From NCBI RefSeq assembly GCF_000152265.2, contig NC_021592.1, positions 62,001-126,000 on the forward strand: a stretch of DNA of 64,000 bases. Reading direction: 5' to 3'. Below the pieces are notes generated by a model. The model was given only the letters and a program-made list of their open reading frames with translations. It ran no database searches and was not told the DNA's origin. How positions within the stretch are numbered: position 1 is the stretch's first letter; the number at the start of each line of letters is the position of its first letter. Made by a program: the position numbers and the translations under genes. Shown here piece by piece: positions 35,752-45,622 of the stretch. The stretch is from Ferroplasma acidarmanus Fer1. Its GTDB lineage: Archaea > Thermoplasmatota > Thermoplasmata > Thermoplasmatales > Thermoplasmataceae.

Positions 35752-37326
35752 ATGGGGAAGAAACCGTATTTTATTGTATTTCTCTCCATAATTTTCATCG
35801 TGCTATATTTATATTTTCTGGTAATTTCACTTATATCACTGGATTAAACTATAGCAACAAAATTTCTTACTGTATTGCTCATATTGATAAATGGTTTTTT
35901 TATCATGCATACTCTGGAATATTTATATTATTATTTGATAGCATCATCAAAATATGAGCAACAGTGGCATATATTTATACAACATATGCCTGCTTTTTTA
36001 TACTAACTTGACCCCTATTATTTGATAGCATCATCAAAATATGAGCAATCAGTGGCATATTATTTCAGCAGATATTTTCCATTCACCACAACTGTGTTTA
36101 TCGCCTGTTACAACGAACCGGTGGACGTTCTTGAAAATACCATATTCAGCATAAAGCAGATGTGCAAACGTGGAAATGGTTCACCGTATATTCTTGACGA
36201 CTCAACAGATAAAAAGACCATAGAGGATATTAAAGACCTGGCACTACGATACAGGATTGGCTACATACACAGGGATAACAGAAGAGGATACAAGGCTGGT
36301 GCATTGAATGATGCGCTAAAAATAACAGATTCAAAATATTTTGCAGTATTTGATGCAGATCAGGAACCACTGCAGGAATTTCTGACAGAATTAATTCCAA
36401 TAATGGAAGACAACGATGACCTGTCCATAATCCAGGTACCACAGAAATATGTAAACAATAATACTCCTGTAGCTAAAGGTGCCAACGATATTCAGGAAGT
36501 ATTTTATAACTTTATAACTGAGGGAAAAAGCCTTGAAAATAGCATGTTCTCATGCGGTTCCAATGTTATATACAGAACTGAAACAATAAAAAGTATCGGG
36601 GGATTTAATGAAAAGAATGTTACAGAAGACCTGGCAACATCAATTAAATTGCATGAAAGCGGGTACCATAGCATATATTATAACAGGCCCCTTGCTTACG
36701 GTGAGGCACCACAAACACTTAATTCTTATTTTATACAGCAATCCAGATGGTCACAGGGTTCCATAGGCATTTTTTTTCAGGTAATAAAATTGTTATTTAG
36801 AAGAAAGAAGCTGACTTTAAGGCAAAAAACAGGATATTTTGTTTCTACATCCTGGTACTTCGTCGGTGTTGTAAATATGCTTATGCTTGTATTCCCATTG
36901 CTATTTATATTTTTTAATATTGTATCCATAATTACTCCTGAAAACTATATATTTATATTCGCATTTTATATAATATTCAACTTCTTTGCATTTTCTTCGT
37001 CTGTTTACAGCGTGGAGAAATCAATAATTCCGGTAATGCGGAATATGTCCCTTACATTTATATCCAGCCCGATATTTATTAAGTCAGCAGTCTTTGCATT
37101 GATTGGAAAAAAGACTTCATTTAAAGTTACACCAAAAGAAGATTCTTCCAGAATTCCGTTAAAAGGTGTATGGGCACAGCTTTTAATATTTTTTATAACC
37201 GGTATAGGGTTAATTTACTCGGTATACAGATACCTGATTTCAGGGACTCTGGAGTATTTATTAAATGGAATTTTTATGCTATATTTCTTTTCTTTAAGCT
37301 CTACCCTGTTTTATTATAACAGATAA
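35752..37326 (+). pseudogene. GT2 membrane glycosyltransferase (cellulose-synthase-like) with two in-frame stops and an 87-bp duplication
   Basis: One frame runs 525 codons from the ATG at 35752, 6 bp after the KaiC-like gene. It begins with a membrane helix (FIVFLSIIFIVLYLYFLVISLI), meets TAA at 35845, continues with a second helix, then meets TAA at 36004 inside an 87-bp insertion flanked by 42-bp direct repeats. From 36022 the catalytic part is intact: LDDST, DADQEP (DxD), TEDLATS and QQSRW, the D-D-D-QxxRW set of processive GT2 enzymes, then about five C-terminal helices. A TTG at 36022 could start a product of 434 aa without the first two helices. Such enzymes build extracellular polysaccharide. 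Confidence 0.85.
35931..36060. repeat. 42-bp direct repeat pair inside the GT2 gene
   Basis: The segment starting TTATTTGATAGCATCATC occurs at 35931-35972 and again at 36018-36060, with only one extra T in the second copy. The two copies start 87 bp apart, a multiple of three, so both are in the GT2 frame. The DNA between them carries a TAA. Confidence 0.9.
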
Positions 37327-37484
37327 CTTAAACCTCTTTTCCCAGAAAGTATCTGGAATATGCGCTATATTTTCCGGCACATAATAATTTTATGTTATAA
37401 ACTTATTAATTATCATACCAGTTTCCTATATTTAACCATTATGCATGACCATGTCATATTTATTCTATGATTTAATTTTTAATT

Positions 37485-38534
37485 ATGGATGAGAATGTCA
37501 ATAAAATCCTTAAAAAACACTGCAATAAAATATCTAAAGAATCAAAGGTTGAAGGAATAGGCATAGACAGCTATTCCAGGAAATTTAACCTATCAGCACA
37601 TCTATCCATTTTAGCAACTGGAATAATTAAAAAGAATGACCTTACAGATATAGCATATAACAATGGAATAAGCAAATCACAGCTGTCAAAGCTTAACAAT
37701 AAAAGGCCATACAGTATATTTGAAAAGGTATTTTACAGTATTCTGAGGCCCTTTATAAAGGCACACAGGTATGATATATACCATGATTATATTGACAGAT
37801 TATACAGTGTTCTGGCAATAGATTCTACATTTATAGAAACAATGGTTAAGGGTTCAGGCATCTATCAGAGGGGGGAAAGGAGAAATGGAATAAAAATACA
37901 TACTGCAGCCATTGCAAGCCCCTATCCTTTGCCATTGAAGGCAATAATTACACCTGCAAATGTACATGATTCTAAAGTATTTGATGATCTGCTGGAATAT
38001 ATCAATGAATACATATCTGGCAATACAGTATTAACATTTGATTTAGGGTACTATAATCTTGGCAGGTTCATGGAGTTAAAGGAAAAAGGTATAAATTTTG
38101 TTTCAAGGATAAAGAAGAATGCTGATTATACTGTAATAAAGGAGGAAACATTCAATTCTAAGATTGTAAGGTTTAGAAATGGATTGGAATTAAGATTGGT
38201 ATCACTGGATATTAATAATAGGAAAAGGGAATATATAACAGATATACTGGACCTTCCTGAAATATACATTTATTATATCTACATGAGAAGATGGGTAATA
38301 GAGAAAATATTTGAAAATATGAAAAGGATTTTAAAAATAACACATTTAATATCAAGGGATTTAAATGGAATTATAAACCAGGTATTTGCAACTCTTATTT
38401 CCTATATTGTACTGTTGATATTGCAATCATCAATGAATATATACCATACTCCTGCGGAAATAGTAAGGTCAATAAGGAACAGTAAAGAGCTTGATATTGG
38501 CCATGATTACATGAGCAATTTCAATAAAATATAA
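37485..38534 (+). CDS. IS4-type DDE transposase
   Basis: 349 aa. The triad is Asp in AIDSTFIE, Asp in TFDLGYYNLG and Glu in YMRRWVIEKIFENMK, an exact Y-(2)-R-(3)-E-(6)-K signature of the IS4 superfamily. The N-terminal 90 residues contain a helix-turn-helix-like part (LTDIAYNNGISKSQLSKL). The gene looks intact. I compared 160 bp on each side and did not find convincing terminal inverted repeats, so element ends are not given. It lies between the decayed GT2 gene and the CARF-PIN gene. Confidence 0.9.
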   Translation: MDENVNKILKKHCNKISKESKVEGIGIDSYSRKFNLSAHLSILATGIIKKNDLTDIAYNNGISKSQLSKLNNKRPYSIFEKVFYSILRPFIKAHRYDIYHDYIDRLYSVLAIDSTFIETMVKGSGIYQRGERRNGIKIHTAAIASPYPLPLKAIITPANVHDSKVFDDLLEYINEYISGNTVLTFDLGYYNLGRFMELKEKGINFVSRIKKNADYTVIKEETFNSKIVRFRNGLELRLVSLDINNRKREYITDILDLPEIYIYYIYMRRWVIEKIFENMKRILKITHLISRDLNGIINQVFATLISYIVLLILQSSMNIYHTPAEIVRSIRNSKELDIGHDYMSNFNKI

Positions 38535-38551
38535 TAGCAATAAATTAAATC

Positions 38552-38573
38552 GGGCTTACTTAATAGTAAGCCC
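38552..38573 (+). terminator. Perfect 9-bp hairpin after the IS4 transposase gene
   Basis: GGGCTTACT (38552-38560), loop TAAT, AGTAAGCCC (38565-38573), followed by TTACCCC. It lies 18 bp after the transposase stop and probably protects or ends that transcript, or shields the downstream gene from read-through. Confidence 0.6.
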
Positions 38574-38791
38574 TTACCCCTTCCATCAGGCAATATTATG
38601 ATCTTAATTTTTTATAATAATTTTTCCATTGGATTTACAACCAGCAATCAGAGAATTTTAATTATAATTCCATTGCTCGACAATAATTGTCATAGCAACA
38701 CTGTGTAAATTGATGTTATCTTTATGAAATTGCAAATGATCAGATATAAATATTGGAAATCTGTATGTAATTATATAAAATATTTTGTCAT

Positions 38792-38803
38792 AATTTATAT
38801 ACT
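38792..38803 (+). promoter_or_regulatory. TATA box of the CARF-PIN gene
   Basis: AATTTATATACT is centred 25 nt before the ATG at 38822, matching a leaderless transcript and supporting that start over an upstream TTG at 38813. Confidence 0.6.
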
Positions 38804-38821
38804 TTAACATTATTGCTCTTT

Positions 38822-40222
38822 ATGAGTTTTAAGGCTCTTGTTTTATTTGGTTCATCTACAGATTTACTTGAATCTTCTTTTTCTTCCACTTTGCGCCTTG
38901 TTGAATCCTTCGATATAGATTCTGTCAAAATTTTATATTCATCATTTGCAGAAGATCAATGCATTAAATTAAAAGAACTACTTCAGAAAGTCCTGAAGGA
39001 CAAATACATAACTATAACTGGTGAACAAATTAATGAAAACAGTTATGAAACACAATTCAACGAATTAATAGATAGCAACACTATCCTAAGCCCTACATCA
39101 GGTTCAAAGTTTTATGCTTTCGTATCCACAAAAATAGCAGTGGAGAAAAACACAACTATAATCCATACCATGTTTCCTTTCGGGCCGTGGAAGGGAATGT
39201 TTTACCCCTTTGTTCCCAGATTCTTCCAGCCAGTAAAAACAATAAATGGAGACATACAACCTCAAGAAAAAGTAAGGAATATATTCGACAATGAGGAAGC
39301 AGTTAAAAAGAGCATCAGCGGGTTTACCTATCAGAAACTCGGAGCGTCTAAAATAAGTTTCAGGGTGGGCAATATGGCATTAAAATTAAACTTAAACAAC
39401 CCGCTGAATTATTATGATGGAACACCAAATGTTTCAACCTCTCTGGGAATAAGCAAAAATGGGGCTATGTCCTTAAACAAAAGCGATTCTGACAGTATAA
39501 TTAAATTCCAGTTTGAAAATAAAGCTAAAAATTTTAACTTATCTTACAATAAAGATGGTGAATTCAGGCAAATTGAAAGGGGGGCTTTTCAGGATATGAA
39601 AAATTTAATTAAAATAGCGATAGATGCCGATCTGGAAAATCTCAATAAGGATAACTCAGGAAGAAATGCTATATCACCTGCAGATATTATCGGGCTTCTA
39701 GGGTTCGAAGATATAAAAGTTGAAGGTGAAAATCTAATGGAACGGCCCGTAGAAAATCTCGGAGATCAGGTTAAAGGCATTGTTGTGGACACAAATCTTG
39801 TTTACTCTGGCATCTTAATGTACAAGGGCATGAAAATGATGATTCCATACTGTACCTATGTTGAAATAGCCAACAGAAGATCAGAATTGCTAAAATATGA
39901 CGCGGATAACAGAATTAAATATGTATATGGCACGTTTCTCTGGGAAAGTTTAACCGAATTGATGAATCGCAATCAAATGCTGCGTACCGAGGCTTTTTTC
40001 TGTGATGGAGTTATTCCAATGATTGACCCGCTTCTGATAAAAGACTGTGCAATAGTGACCAGGGACGAGGGTGCTTACAGACACTGGCTGGACATTTTCC
40101 CGAGAAATGTTATGGTAATGAAAGCTACACAGAATGTGTCTGAAAATCGGGCAAAAATTGTATTTGCTTTAATGTTGCTTTCTTCAATGATAAGGGAATT
40201 AAAATTCTCCAATTATAATTGA
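38822..40222 (+). CDS. CARF-like ligand-binding domain fused to a C-terminal PIN nuclease
   Basis: 466 aa. Residues 2-140 form a Rossmann-like series of strands and helices (KALVLFGSS, VKILYSS, YITITGEQI, ILSPTSGSKFYAFVSTKIA, TIIHTMF); the SPTSGSK turn sits where CARF domains have their T/S-G-G-T/S-K ligand loop. Residues 170-310 are a middle region. Residues 315-450 are a PIN domain with Asp323 (VVDTN), Glu348 (CTYVEIANRR), Asp402 (MIDPLLIKD) and Asp415 (IVTRDEG). CARF proteins bind cyclic oligoadenylates in type III CRISPR immunity and switch on attached nucleases. There is no cas gene or array in this window. It is convergent with the TPR gene. PIN assignment is strong; CARF is by pattern only. 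Confidence 0.65.
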   Translation: MSFKALVLFGSSTDLLESSFSSTLRLVESFDIDSVKILYSSFAEDQCIKLKELLQKVLKDKYITITGEQINENSYETQFNELIDSNTILSPTSGSKFYAFVSTKIAVEKNTTIIHTMFPFGPWKGMFYPFVPRFFQPVKTINGDIQPQEKVRNIFDNEEAVKKSISGFTYQKLGASKISFRVGNMALKLNLNNPLNYYDGTPNVSTSLGISKNGAMSLNKSDSDSIIKFQFENKAKNFNLSYNKDGEFRQIERGAFQDMKNLIKIAIDADLENLNKDNSGRNAISPADIIGLLGFEDIKVEGENLMERPVENLGDQVKGIVVDTNLVYSGILMYKGMKMMIPYCTYVEIANRRSELLKYDADNRIKYVYGTFLWESLTELMNRNQMLRTEAFFCDGVIPMIDPLLIKDCAIVTRDEGAYRHWLDIFPRNVMVMKATQNVSENRAKIVFALMLLSSMIRELKFSNYN

Positions 40223-40252
40223 GTTATAGATTATTTCTTAATTATAAGAAAA

Positions 40253-41803
40253 TTAATTTAAATTATTACAATGTTTATTAAAATAATCTTCTAAAAATTC
40301 TGAAATTTTAGAATTTTCAAAGTCCATGTATTGATTAATTATCATGCACACATCCTCCTTTGAATCAATGCCTTCAAGTATTTTTGTAGCTTCTTCAGTC
40401 CTGTTAACTGCAGATAATATGCATGCCTTTTCTATAGCGTATAAAGCATGTATAATATTTTCTTCTTTATCAGGAAGAGTGTTCAGCAATTGAATTATTT
40501 TCTCATGATAATTCTTTGTGATTGAATCTTCTATTGCCGGATTCAATATATCGGAGATATCTTCAATATCATCTTCCATTTCAACAGCCCTGCCAAGGTA
40601 TTCAACAGCTTTATCGTATAAGCCCATGTTAGCATAAACAGTGTAATATGCCCTTTCTATTTCAGGGCCTTTATCCAGTTTTGAAATCCTGTTCAGAATA
40701 TCTACAGGTTCATCTTTTACACCATTATGGGAAAGCTCAATTGCATAATTAATTCCGTATTGTATAGAATCCGGTTGTTTATCGTATAGTGTTTTAATTG
40801 GCAGCAATGCATCTGCATGTTCCCCTTTTTCAGAGAGGGCATAGAATTTATAAAAGATAAAAGTTTCTTCCTCAGGGTATTTTCTGGCATTTTCCTCTAT
40901 AATGGATAATGCAAGGTCATATTGTGCGGTTGTTACAAGCATCTTTATATATTCTTCATTGGCCTCAATATTGTTGTTTCTTTTTATATATTCCTTAAAT
41001 ATACCGTTACCCATATCGTATTTCTGTTCAATATAGTACACTTTTGCAAGATTAGATGCCATGTCAAGATTATCTAAAGCGCTATTATAGAAATCTTTAG
41101 CAATTTTCTCAGCATTATCCATATCCCCATTATCGAGTAGAAAATCGGTAATTCTTACCAGGTAATCCGTATCAGCAGTATTTTTAAAAGCATCTAATAG
41201 AGCCTTGGTAAATTCAAATGCACCTCCTGTTGCCAGTTTAAGCTCAACCATCAGGTCATTTGTGATTTTATCGTTTTTCCTGAAACGCAGGGACAATTTT
41301 AATTCTCTTTCTGCCATTTTATAGTTTCCAGCATCAAGGTATAGTTCCGCCAGGTCTCTGTGCCCATCCGGATCAGATGGGTTTTTCTCCAGGGATAACC
41401 TGTATGCGGATATTGCATCTTCTGTCCTTCCTAAATTGTTAAGTGCCTTTGCACGGTTATAATAGGAAAATTCATAATCATTATCGACTTTTATTGCCTT
41501 GTCCGCAAGTTCAAGAGCTTTTTCATCTTCTCCCATCTGCAAATAACATAAACTTTCCATGGAGTAATGTGATGCGTCACCGGGGTCCAGTGTTTCTATA
41601 AACTCCAGTTCCTTTATAGTTTCCTCAAAATCGCCGCTGTGGAATAATATATCAGATTTGAAATCATGGAGATCAACGTTCCTGGGCAATATTGAAATTG
41701 CCCGGTTTATGGCTTCTAATGCTCCGGCGAAATCATCAGCCTCAAATAATTTCTGGGCTTTCTCTGTCAGTTCATAAACATTTTTATTATCAGTGCGAAA
41801 CAT
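40253..41803 (-). CDS. TPR-repeat protein
   Basis: 516 aa made almost entirely of tetratricopeptide-type helical hairpins; typical units include ALEAINRAISILPRNVDLHD, ALELADKAIKVDNDYEFSYY and AISAYRLSLEKNPSDPDGHRDLAELYLDAG. No signal peptide or membrane helix is present, so it is cytoplasmic. It most likely acts as a scaffold for protein complexes. It is the only gene of its transcription unit, converging on the CARF-PIN gene with a 30-bp gap. Confidence 0.9.
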   Translation of the reverse strand: MFRTDNKNVYELTEKAQKLFEADDFAGALEAINRAISILPRNVDLHDFKSDILFHSGDFEETIKELEFIETLDPGDASHYSMESLCYLQMGEDEKALELADKAIKVDNDYEFSYYNRAKALNNLGRTEDAISAYRLSLEKNPSDPDGHRDLAELYLDAGNYKMAERELKLSLRFRKNDKITNDLMVELKLATGGAFEFTKALLDAFKNTADTDYLVRITDFLLDNGDMDNAEKIAKDFYNSALDNLDMASNLAKVYYIEQKYDMGNGIFKEYIKRNNNIEANEEYIKMLVTTAQYDLALSIIEENARKYPEEETFIFYKFYALSEKGEHADALLPIKTLYDKQPDSIQYGINYAIELSHNGVKDEPVDILNRISKLDKGPEIERAYYTVYANMGLYDKAVEYLGRAVEMEDDIEDISDILNPAIEDSITKNYHEKIIQLLNTLPDKEENIIHALYAIEKACILSAVNRTEEATKILEGIDSKEDVCMIINQYMDFENSKISEFLEDYFNKHCNNLN

Positions 41804-41918
41804 AGAACTTAATTTATGAATGCATTATTATGTTTTCTAATAACCTGAGTTCAATTTTTTTCCCCTGCATGGTAAAAGTTATATCTAACAGAAATTGAAA
41901 TTTTCCAGTGCCACAGGA

Positions 41919-42404
41919 TTAAATAAAAATATAATCCATCATCTCTTTTGATATTCCCGTCTCTTTTGCATAATTTTCAACATCATTTGATAATATTATT
42001 TCATGTGCATTTTTCATAGCAATATCCTGCTGTTCCTGATTAATATTTTTCCACCGGGAAAATAAGAGTATTTCTTCATTGGAATTGTGCTCTGTTAGAG
42101 TTTTATAAAATAGGGGCAACCGTACATTGAATAAAGGATTCTCACTTAATTTCCATTTATATAAATTATTGAACAGTGTTTCTATCAATTTATGATCTGC
42201 AATAAGAGTACTTATTAATTTTGATGTGGAACTGTCGTTCTCTTTTAATAAGGGAAATACAACAGTTTCTTCAATGTTAACATGAATATTTAATAGGAAT
42301 TTATTGAAATCTATTAATTCAGCGCTGCCTTTCTGGAGTATATTATTATAAGCTATTATTCTGATTCCAGAATGTTCGACCATAAGCAATTCTACTGTAT
42401 CCAT
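41919..42404 (-). CDS. Hemerythrin-like (HHE) domain protein
   Basis: 161 aa from the ATG at 42404. The metal ligands are placed as in HHE domains: His11, His41, Glu45, His71, His106 and Glu110, able to hold a diiron centre. Such proteins sense or bind O2, NO or iron. It follows the ArsR-type regulator on the same strand with a 29-bp gap, so they are probably co-transcribed; the regulator and a divergent MFS gene suggest a response to redox or metal stress. An upstream in-frame ATG at 42455 would overlap the regulator gene and is rejected. Confidence 0.85.
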   Translation of the reverse strand: MDTVELLMVEHSGIRIIAYNNILQKGSAELIDFNKFLLNIHVNIEETVVFPLLKENDSSTSKLISTLIADHKLIETLFNNLYKWKLSENPLFNVRLPLFYKTLTEHNSNEEILLFSRWKNINQEQQDIAMKNAHEIILSNDVENYAKETGISKEMMDYIFI

Positions 42405-42433
42405 TAATATACATTCTACTGGCACTATAAAAG

Positions 42434-43165
42434 TTATGGTATTACACCAAACCATGATTCGAGCGGTTTGATTATGTCAATTACCCTTGTATTTCTGTAT
42501 ATTTTAATATAATTTTGATTTATAAGAGCTTTCATAATTTCCGATCCAAGGGCTCCGCCAAGATGGTATTCTTTTTCTGTTAAATCCATGCACCCATAAG
42601 CAAATATTCTTCCATGCTTTTTCTGCACAGGTATATTCACTCCCAGCCTGGTTAGTATAATTTCTCCGGAATCTGTCAATTCATATTCAGGCTTATCATT
42701 CTTAATGGATATCCATTTCCTGGATAACAATAATTTTAATAACATAACCCCGGATTGCCCGGCCATATGATCATAACACCTTCTGCCCTTCTGAAATTGT
42801 TTATGTGAATCGAATTCCGGTAAATTATCCACAGTTACAGATGTTGCAATGTTGTCAAGCCATGATGTTAATGACTCTATGGATTCTGGTATAATTTTAT
42901 AATATTTTTCTCTGCCTACCTGCCATCCATGGACTATTCCATAATTCTGGAGTATCGATAACTGTGCAGATATTTTCGGCTGTGATACATTGAAGGTGCT
43001 GGATAATTGGTTAACGTTCAATTTGCCTTTTGAAAGCAATAAAATAATGCGCAACCTGACCGGATTTGATAAACAATAGAATAGCCGATCAGGCAATGAT
43101 TTTGCACCAGGGTTATGATTTGAATCGTATTTGCCCTTTTTACTAACATTCTCCAAATTTTTCAA
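42434..43165 (-). CDS. ArsR-family winged-helix regulator
   Basis: 243 aa. The winged helix is at residues 28-95 (LSNPVRLRIILLLSKGKLNVNQLSSTFNVSQPKISAQLSILQNYGIV then a wing GWQVGREKYY). The C-terminal half carries RRCYDHMAGQSGVMLL, a Cys-Tyr-Asp-His-x-Ala-Gly motif recurrent in a group of ArsR proteins and possibly a metal or redox site. It is divergent from the MFS gene at 43270 and probably controls it and the downstream hemerythrin gene. Confidence 0.88.
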   Translation of the reverse strand: MKNLENVSKKGKYDSNHNPGAKSLPDRLFYCLSNPVRLRIILLLSKGKLNVNQLSSTFNVSQPKISAQLSILQNYGIVHGWQVGREKYYKIIPESIESLTSWLDNIATSVTVDNLPEFDSHKQFQKGRRCYDHMAGQSGVMLLKLLLSRKWISIKNDKPEYELTDSGEIILTRLGVNIPVQKKHGRIFAYGCMDLTEKEYHLGGALGSEIMKALINQNYIKIYRNTRVIDIIKPLESWFGVIP

Positions 43166-43240
43166 TCCTCTATATTGTCTAGTATAATTATATGTATAAT
43201 AACTTGCCTATACATAAGAATTTCAGTATATATCGTTCCA

Positions 43241-43261
43241 TATAATATATTCAATATTATA
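43241..43261. promoter_or_regulatory. Palindrome overlapping the MFS promoter, possible ArsR operator
   Basis: TATAATAT (43241-43248) and ATATTATA (43254-43261) form a perfect 8-bp inverted repeat with a 5-nt centre, ending 8 bp before the MFS start codon. It overlaps the expected TATA position, so a bound regulator would block initiation. AT-rich palindromes also arise by chance. Confidence 0.4.
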
Positions 43262-43269
43262 CAATCTTC

Positions 43270-44478
43270 ATGGGAAACAGCTATAAGCAGGAAATAAATG
43301 AAAAAGCAAATAGAAAATATGGATTGATTGTTGCACTCCTTATTTTCGCTATTATGGTAGTATCTAACATACCAACACCGCTGTATGCATTGTACGCAAT
43401 TAAGTTCAATTTCGGGTCTCTAGCAATAGCAGGCATATTCGCAATCTATGTGGTATTTCTTATTCCATCTTTATTATTCTGGGGCCAGTATTCCGATGTA
43501 AAAGGCGGGAAAATCCCCATTATTCTCGGAATTATTTTTGAGATTGCAGGCATTATAGCTTTTTTACTAGCAGGGAATATATCAGAACTATTCCTGGCCC
43601 GGGCTTTTCAGGGCTTAGCAAGTGGTGCAATATCAGGGCCTGCCAGTGCCTTATTATTTCATTATCGTGGCAAGGCAGGTGCAATTTTAACATCTGTCTC
43701 AACATCGTCTGGAACTGCAGTAGGGCCACTATTAGGCGGGGTTATGGCTGAATATCTTCCATTTCATTTGAAGTTAGTATATATTCTATCATTAATAATT
43801 ATCATAATTCCAGTCGCCCGTATTGCTCCTATGATAAATAAATCAATAGTAAAAAGGCAATCCAATCATAATGTTTTTGAATTTCATTTTCCAAAACTGG
43901 ATATGGAAGAGAAGAATCTATTTACATTAAGTGCAGCCACAGCATTTATTGCATGGTCTATAACTGCATTCTATATGTCTATGTCACCGCTTTACATCAT
44001 AAGGTTACTGGGCATTTCCAATATAGCCATAACAGGGCTAATAGTGTTTTTGATGCTGGGGATAGCCTCAATAATGCAGATTTTATCCATGAAAAGTACT
44101 ATATTTTCTTCCTTGCTCACCGGTATAATATCCCTTATTATTGCAATTGCTCTTATTGTAATATCGTTCCCATTTAAATCCATGGATATTTTTATTGTGG
44201 CAACCATTATGACTGGAATCGGGCAGGGATTTGCTTTTACCGGAGCCACAAGGGAAATTAGAACAATTTCACCTCCATTAAAAATGGGTGGGGTTTTATC
44301 AAATTATTATATCATAATATATTTTGGGGTAGGAATCCCCACAGTTATTTTAGGGCTCATAGACATGATTTCTGGATTATTCAGTGGAATTCTTTATTAT
44401 GGCTCCTCCCTGATAATTTGTTCACTTATAATTATAATATTCCTGCATAAGTATAGGATAAAAATTGCAATAGATTGA
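43270..44478 (+). CDS. MFS transporter divergent from an ArsR regulator
   Basis: 402 aa, twelve membrane helices. Motif A is GQYSDVKGGKIP, and FLARAFQGLASGAISGPASALLF in helix 4 plus SGTAVGPLLGGVMAEYL in helix 5 (motif C-like) point to an antiporter of the drug-export type. Gene arrangement suggests control by the ArsR protein at 42434. Substrate unknown. Confidence 0.87.
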   Translation: MGNSYKQEINEKANRKYGLIVALLIFAIMVVSNIPTPLYALYAIKFNFGSLAIAGIFAIYVVFLIPSLLFWGQYSDVKGGKIPIILGIIFEIAGIIAFLLAGNISELFLARAFQGLASGAISGPASALLFHYRGKAGAILTSVSTSSGTAVGPLLGGVMAEYLPFHLKLVYILSLIIIIIPVARIAPMINKSIVKRQSNHNVFEFHFPKLDMEEKNLFTLSAATAFIAWSITAFYMSMSPLYIIRLLGISNIAITGLIVFLMLGIASIMQILSMKSTIFSSLLTGIISLIIAIALIVISFPFKSMDIFIVATIMTGIGQGFAFTGATREIRTISPPLKMGGVLSNYYIIIYFGVGIPTVILGLIDMISGLFSGILYYGSSLIICSLIIIIFLHKYRIKIAID

Positions 44479-44744
44479 CATTATTATAACATTTTTAGGT
44501 AATACCCATAATTTCGTTAAAACATAAACATATCAGACCTGTTAAGAACACTCTATCTATCTTTAATGTGTTATAGGCACTTTTCATTTATTGTCTTCTT
44601 TACCTTTGTTGCCTGTAGAAATTTATCAGGTCATTTAATTCAATTAAACCTCCGGACTCATTTATTATGGATTAAGGTTTCTCGTGTGAAATCCTTGTTA
44701 TACAAGATATATACTATTAAAATAAAATTTATATCTAGTTGATA

Positions 44745-45500
44745 TTATTTTCTGGAAAAAAGCACCCTGTTGTCCAGATACTGCCATATTACTCCGGTGG
44801 AGCTAAATCCAGCATGGTTGAGTATATCTATATGTTCCTCAAGGCTAACATTTTGATCGTGCGATCCTGAAAGGTAGCGCTTTGACCTTTCCATTAATTC
44901 TTCCCTAAATACCCCGCTATTTAATATGTATTCCCACCATTCTTCCCAGTTCATAGCCTTTTCCCTGGAAATATTAAGTGCGGATATCTTATTTCTTATT
45001 TTTGAATACATCTCATGCAGGTAAACAGAATCACTGTTACTCCTGAAATGGTCGCCGTCCATGAAAATTCCACCATCTTTCAGGAGTTTATAGAAATTTT
45101 CGTATACGTTTGATAAGTTATTGCGCGGTATCCAGTGCAATGCAGTTGTGGATACTATTGCATCAAATCCCTCGTCTGCAAGGTCCTTTGCCCATGCATT
45201 TCCTTTAAGGTCATATTCGAGTATCTTTACCCTGGATCCATATATAGATGCATTGCTTTTTGCGAGCGCCAACAGTACCGGGTCATAATCTATTGAGTAT
45301 ATTCTGGCATCCTTGAATCTTCTGGCGAGCCTGACGGTGAATGAAGCAGGTCCACATCCAGCATCCAGTATTCTATTAACTTCTGGATGTGTTTCTTCTA
45401 TTACATCCATCATAAATGAAAATCGTTCTTCTCTCATTTCTATAAGTGCGCTTTGCTGCAATTCCCAGCTTGATAGGAATTCATCATAATTTATCACCAT
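44745..45500 (-). CDS. Class I SAM-dependent methyltransferase
   Basis: 251 aa. Motif I (ILDAGCGPASFTVRLA, about 45-60), the acidic residue after beta-2 (IYSIDYD) and the motif FDAIVSTTALHWI resemble the trans-aconitate/UbiE-like methyltransferase group. The Cys and His pattern gives no metal site. The ATG at 45500 is chosen over a TTG at 45506. It is a single gene; 88 bp upstream lies the end of the IS256 element. Substrate unknown, probably a small molecule. Confidence 0.88.
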   Translation of the reverse strand: MVINYDEFLSSWELQQSALIEMREERFSFMMDVIEETHPEVNRILDAGCGPASFTVRLARRFKDARIYSIDYDPVLLALAKSNASIYGSRVKILEYDLKGNAWAKDLADEGFDAIVSTTALHWIPRNNLSNVYENFYKLLKDGGIFMDGDHFRSNSDSVYLHEMYSKIRNKISALNISREKAMNWEEWWEYILNSGVFREELMERSKRYLSGSHDQNVSLEEHIDILNHAGFSSTGVIWQYLDNRVLFSRK

Positions 45501-45622
45501 ATACAATAGATAATAAAATGTAAATTAAATTTTACTAATGATGTTAAGAATTCTATATGTTTATAAGTTTCTCAATATTCACGGTTAGGTTGTGTATGTA
45601 ATTTTGTGTAAATATAAACCCC

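Noticed and set aside
35748-35957. 69-codon frame starting at the ATG at 35748
   Set aside because: It is in a different frame from the GT2 N-terminal helices that begin at 35752; its sequence has no coding character.
37321-38700. Terminal inverted repeats for the IS4-type transposase at 37485
   Set aside because: Only a short AT-rich match (GATTTAATTT) was found between the flanks, which is not convincing in DNA this AT-rich.
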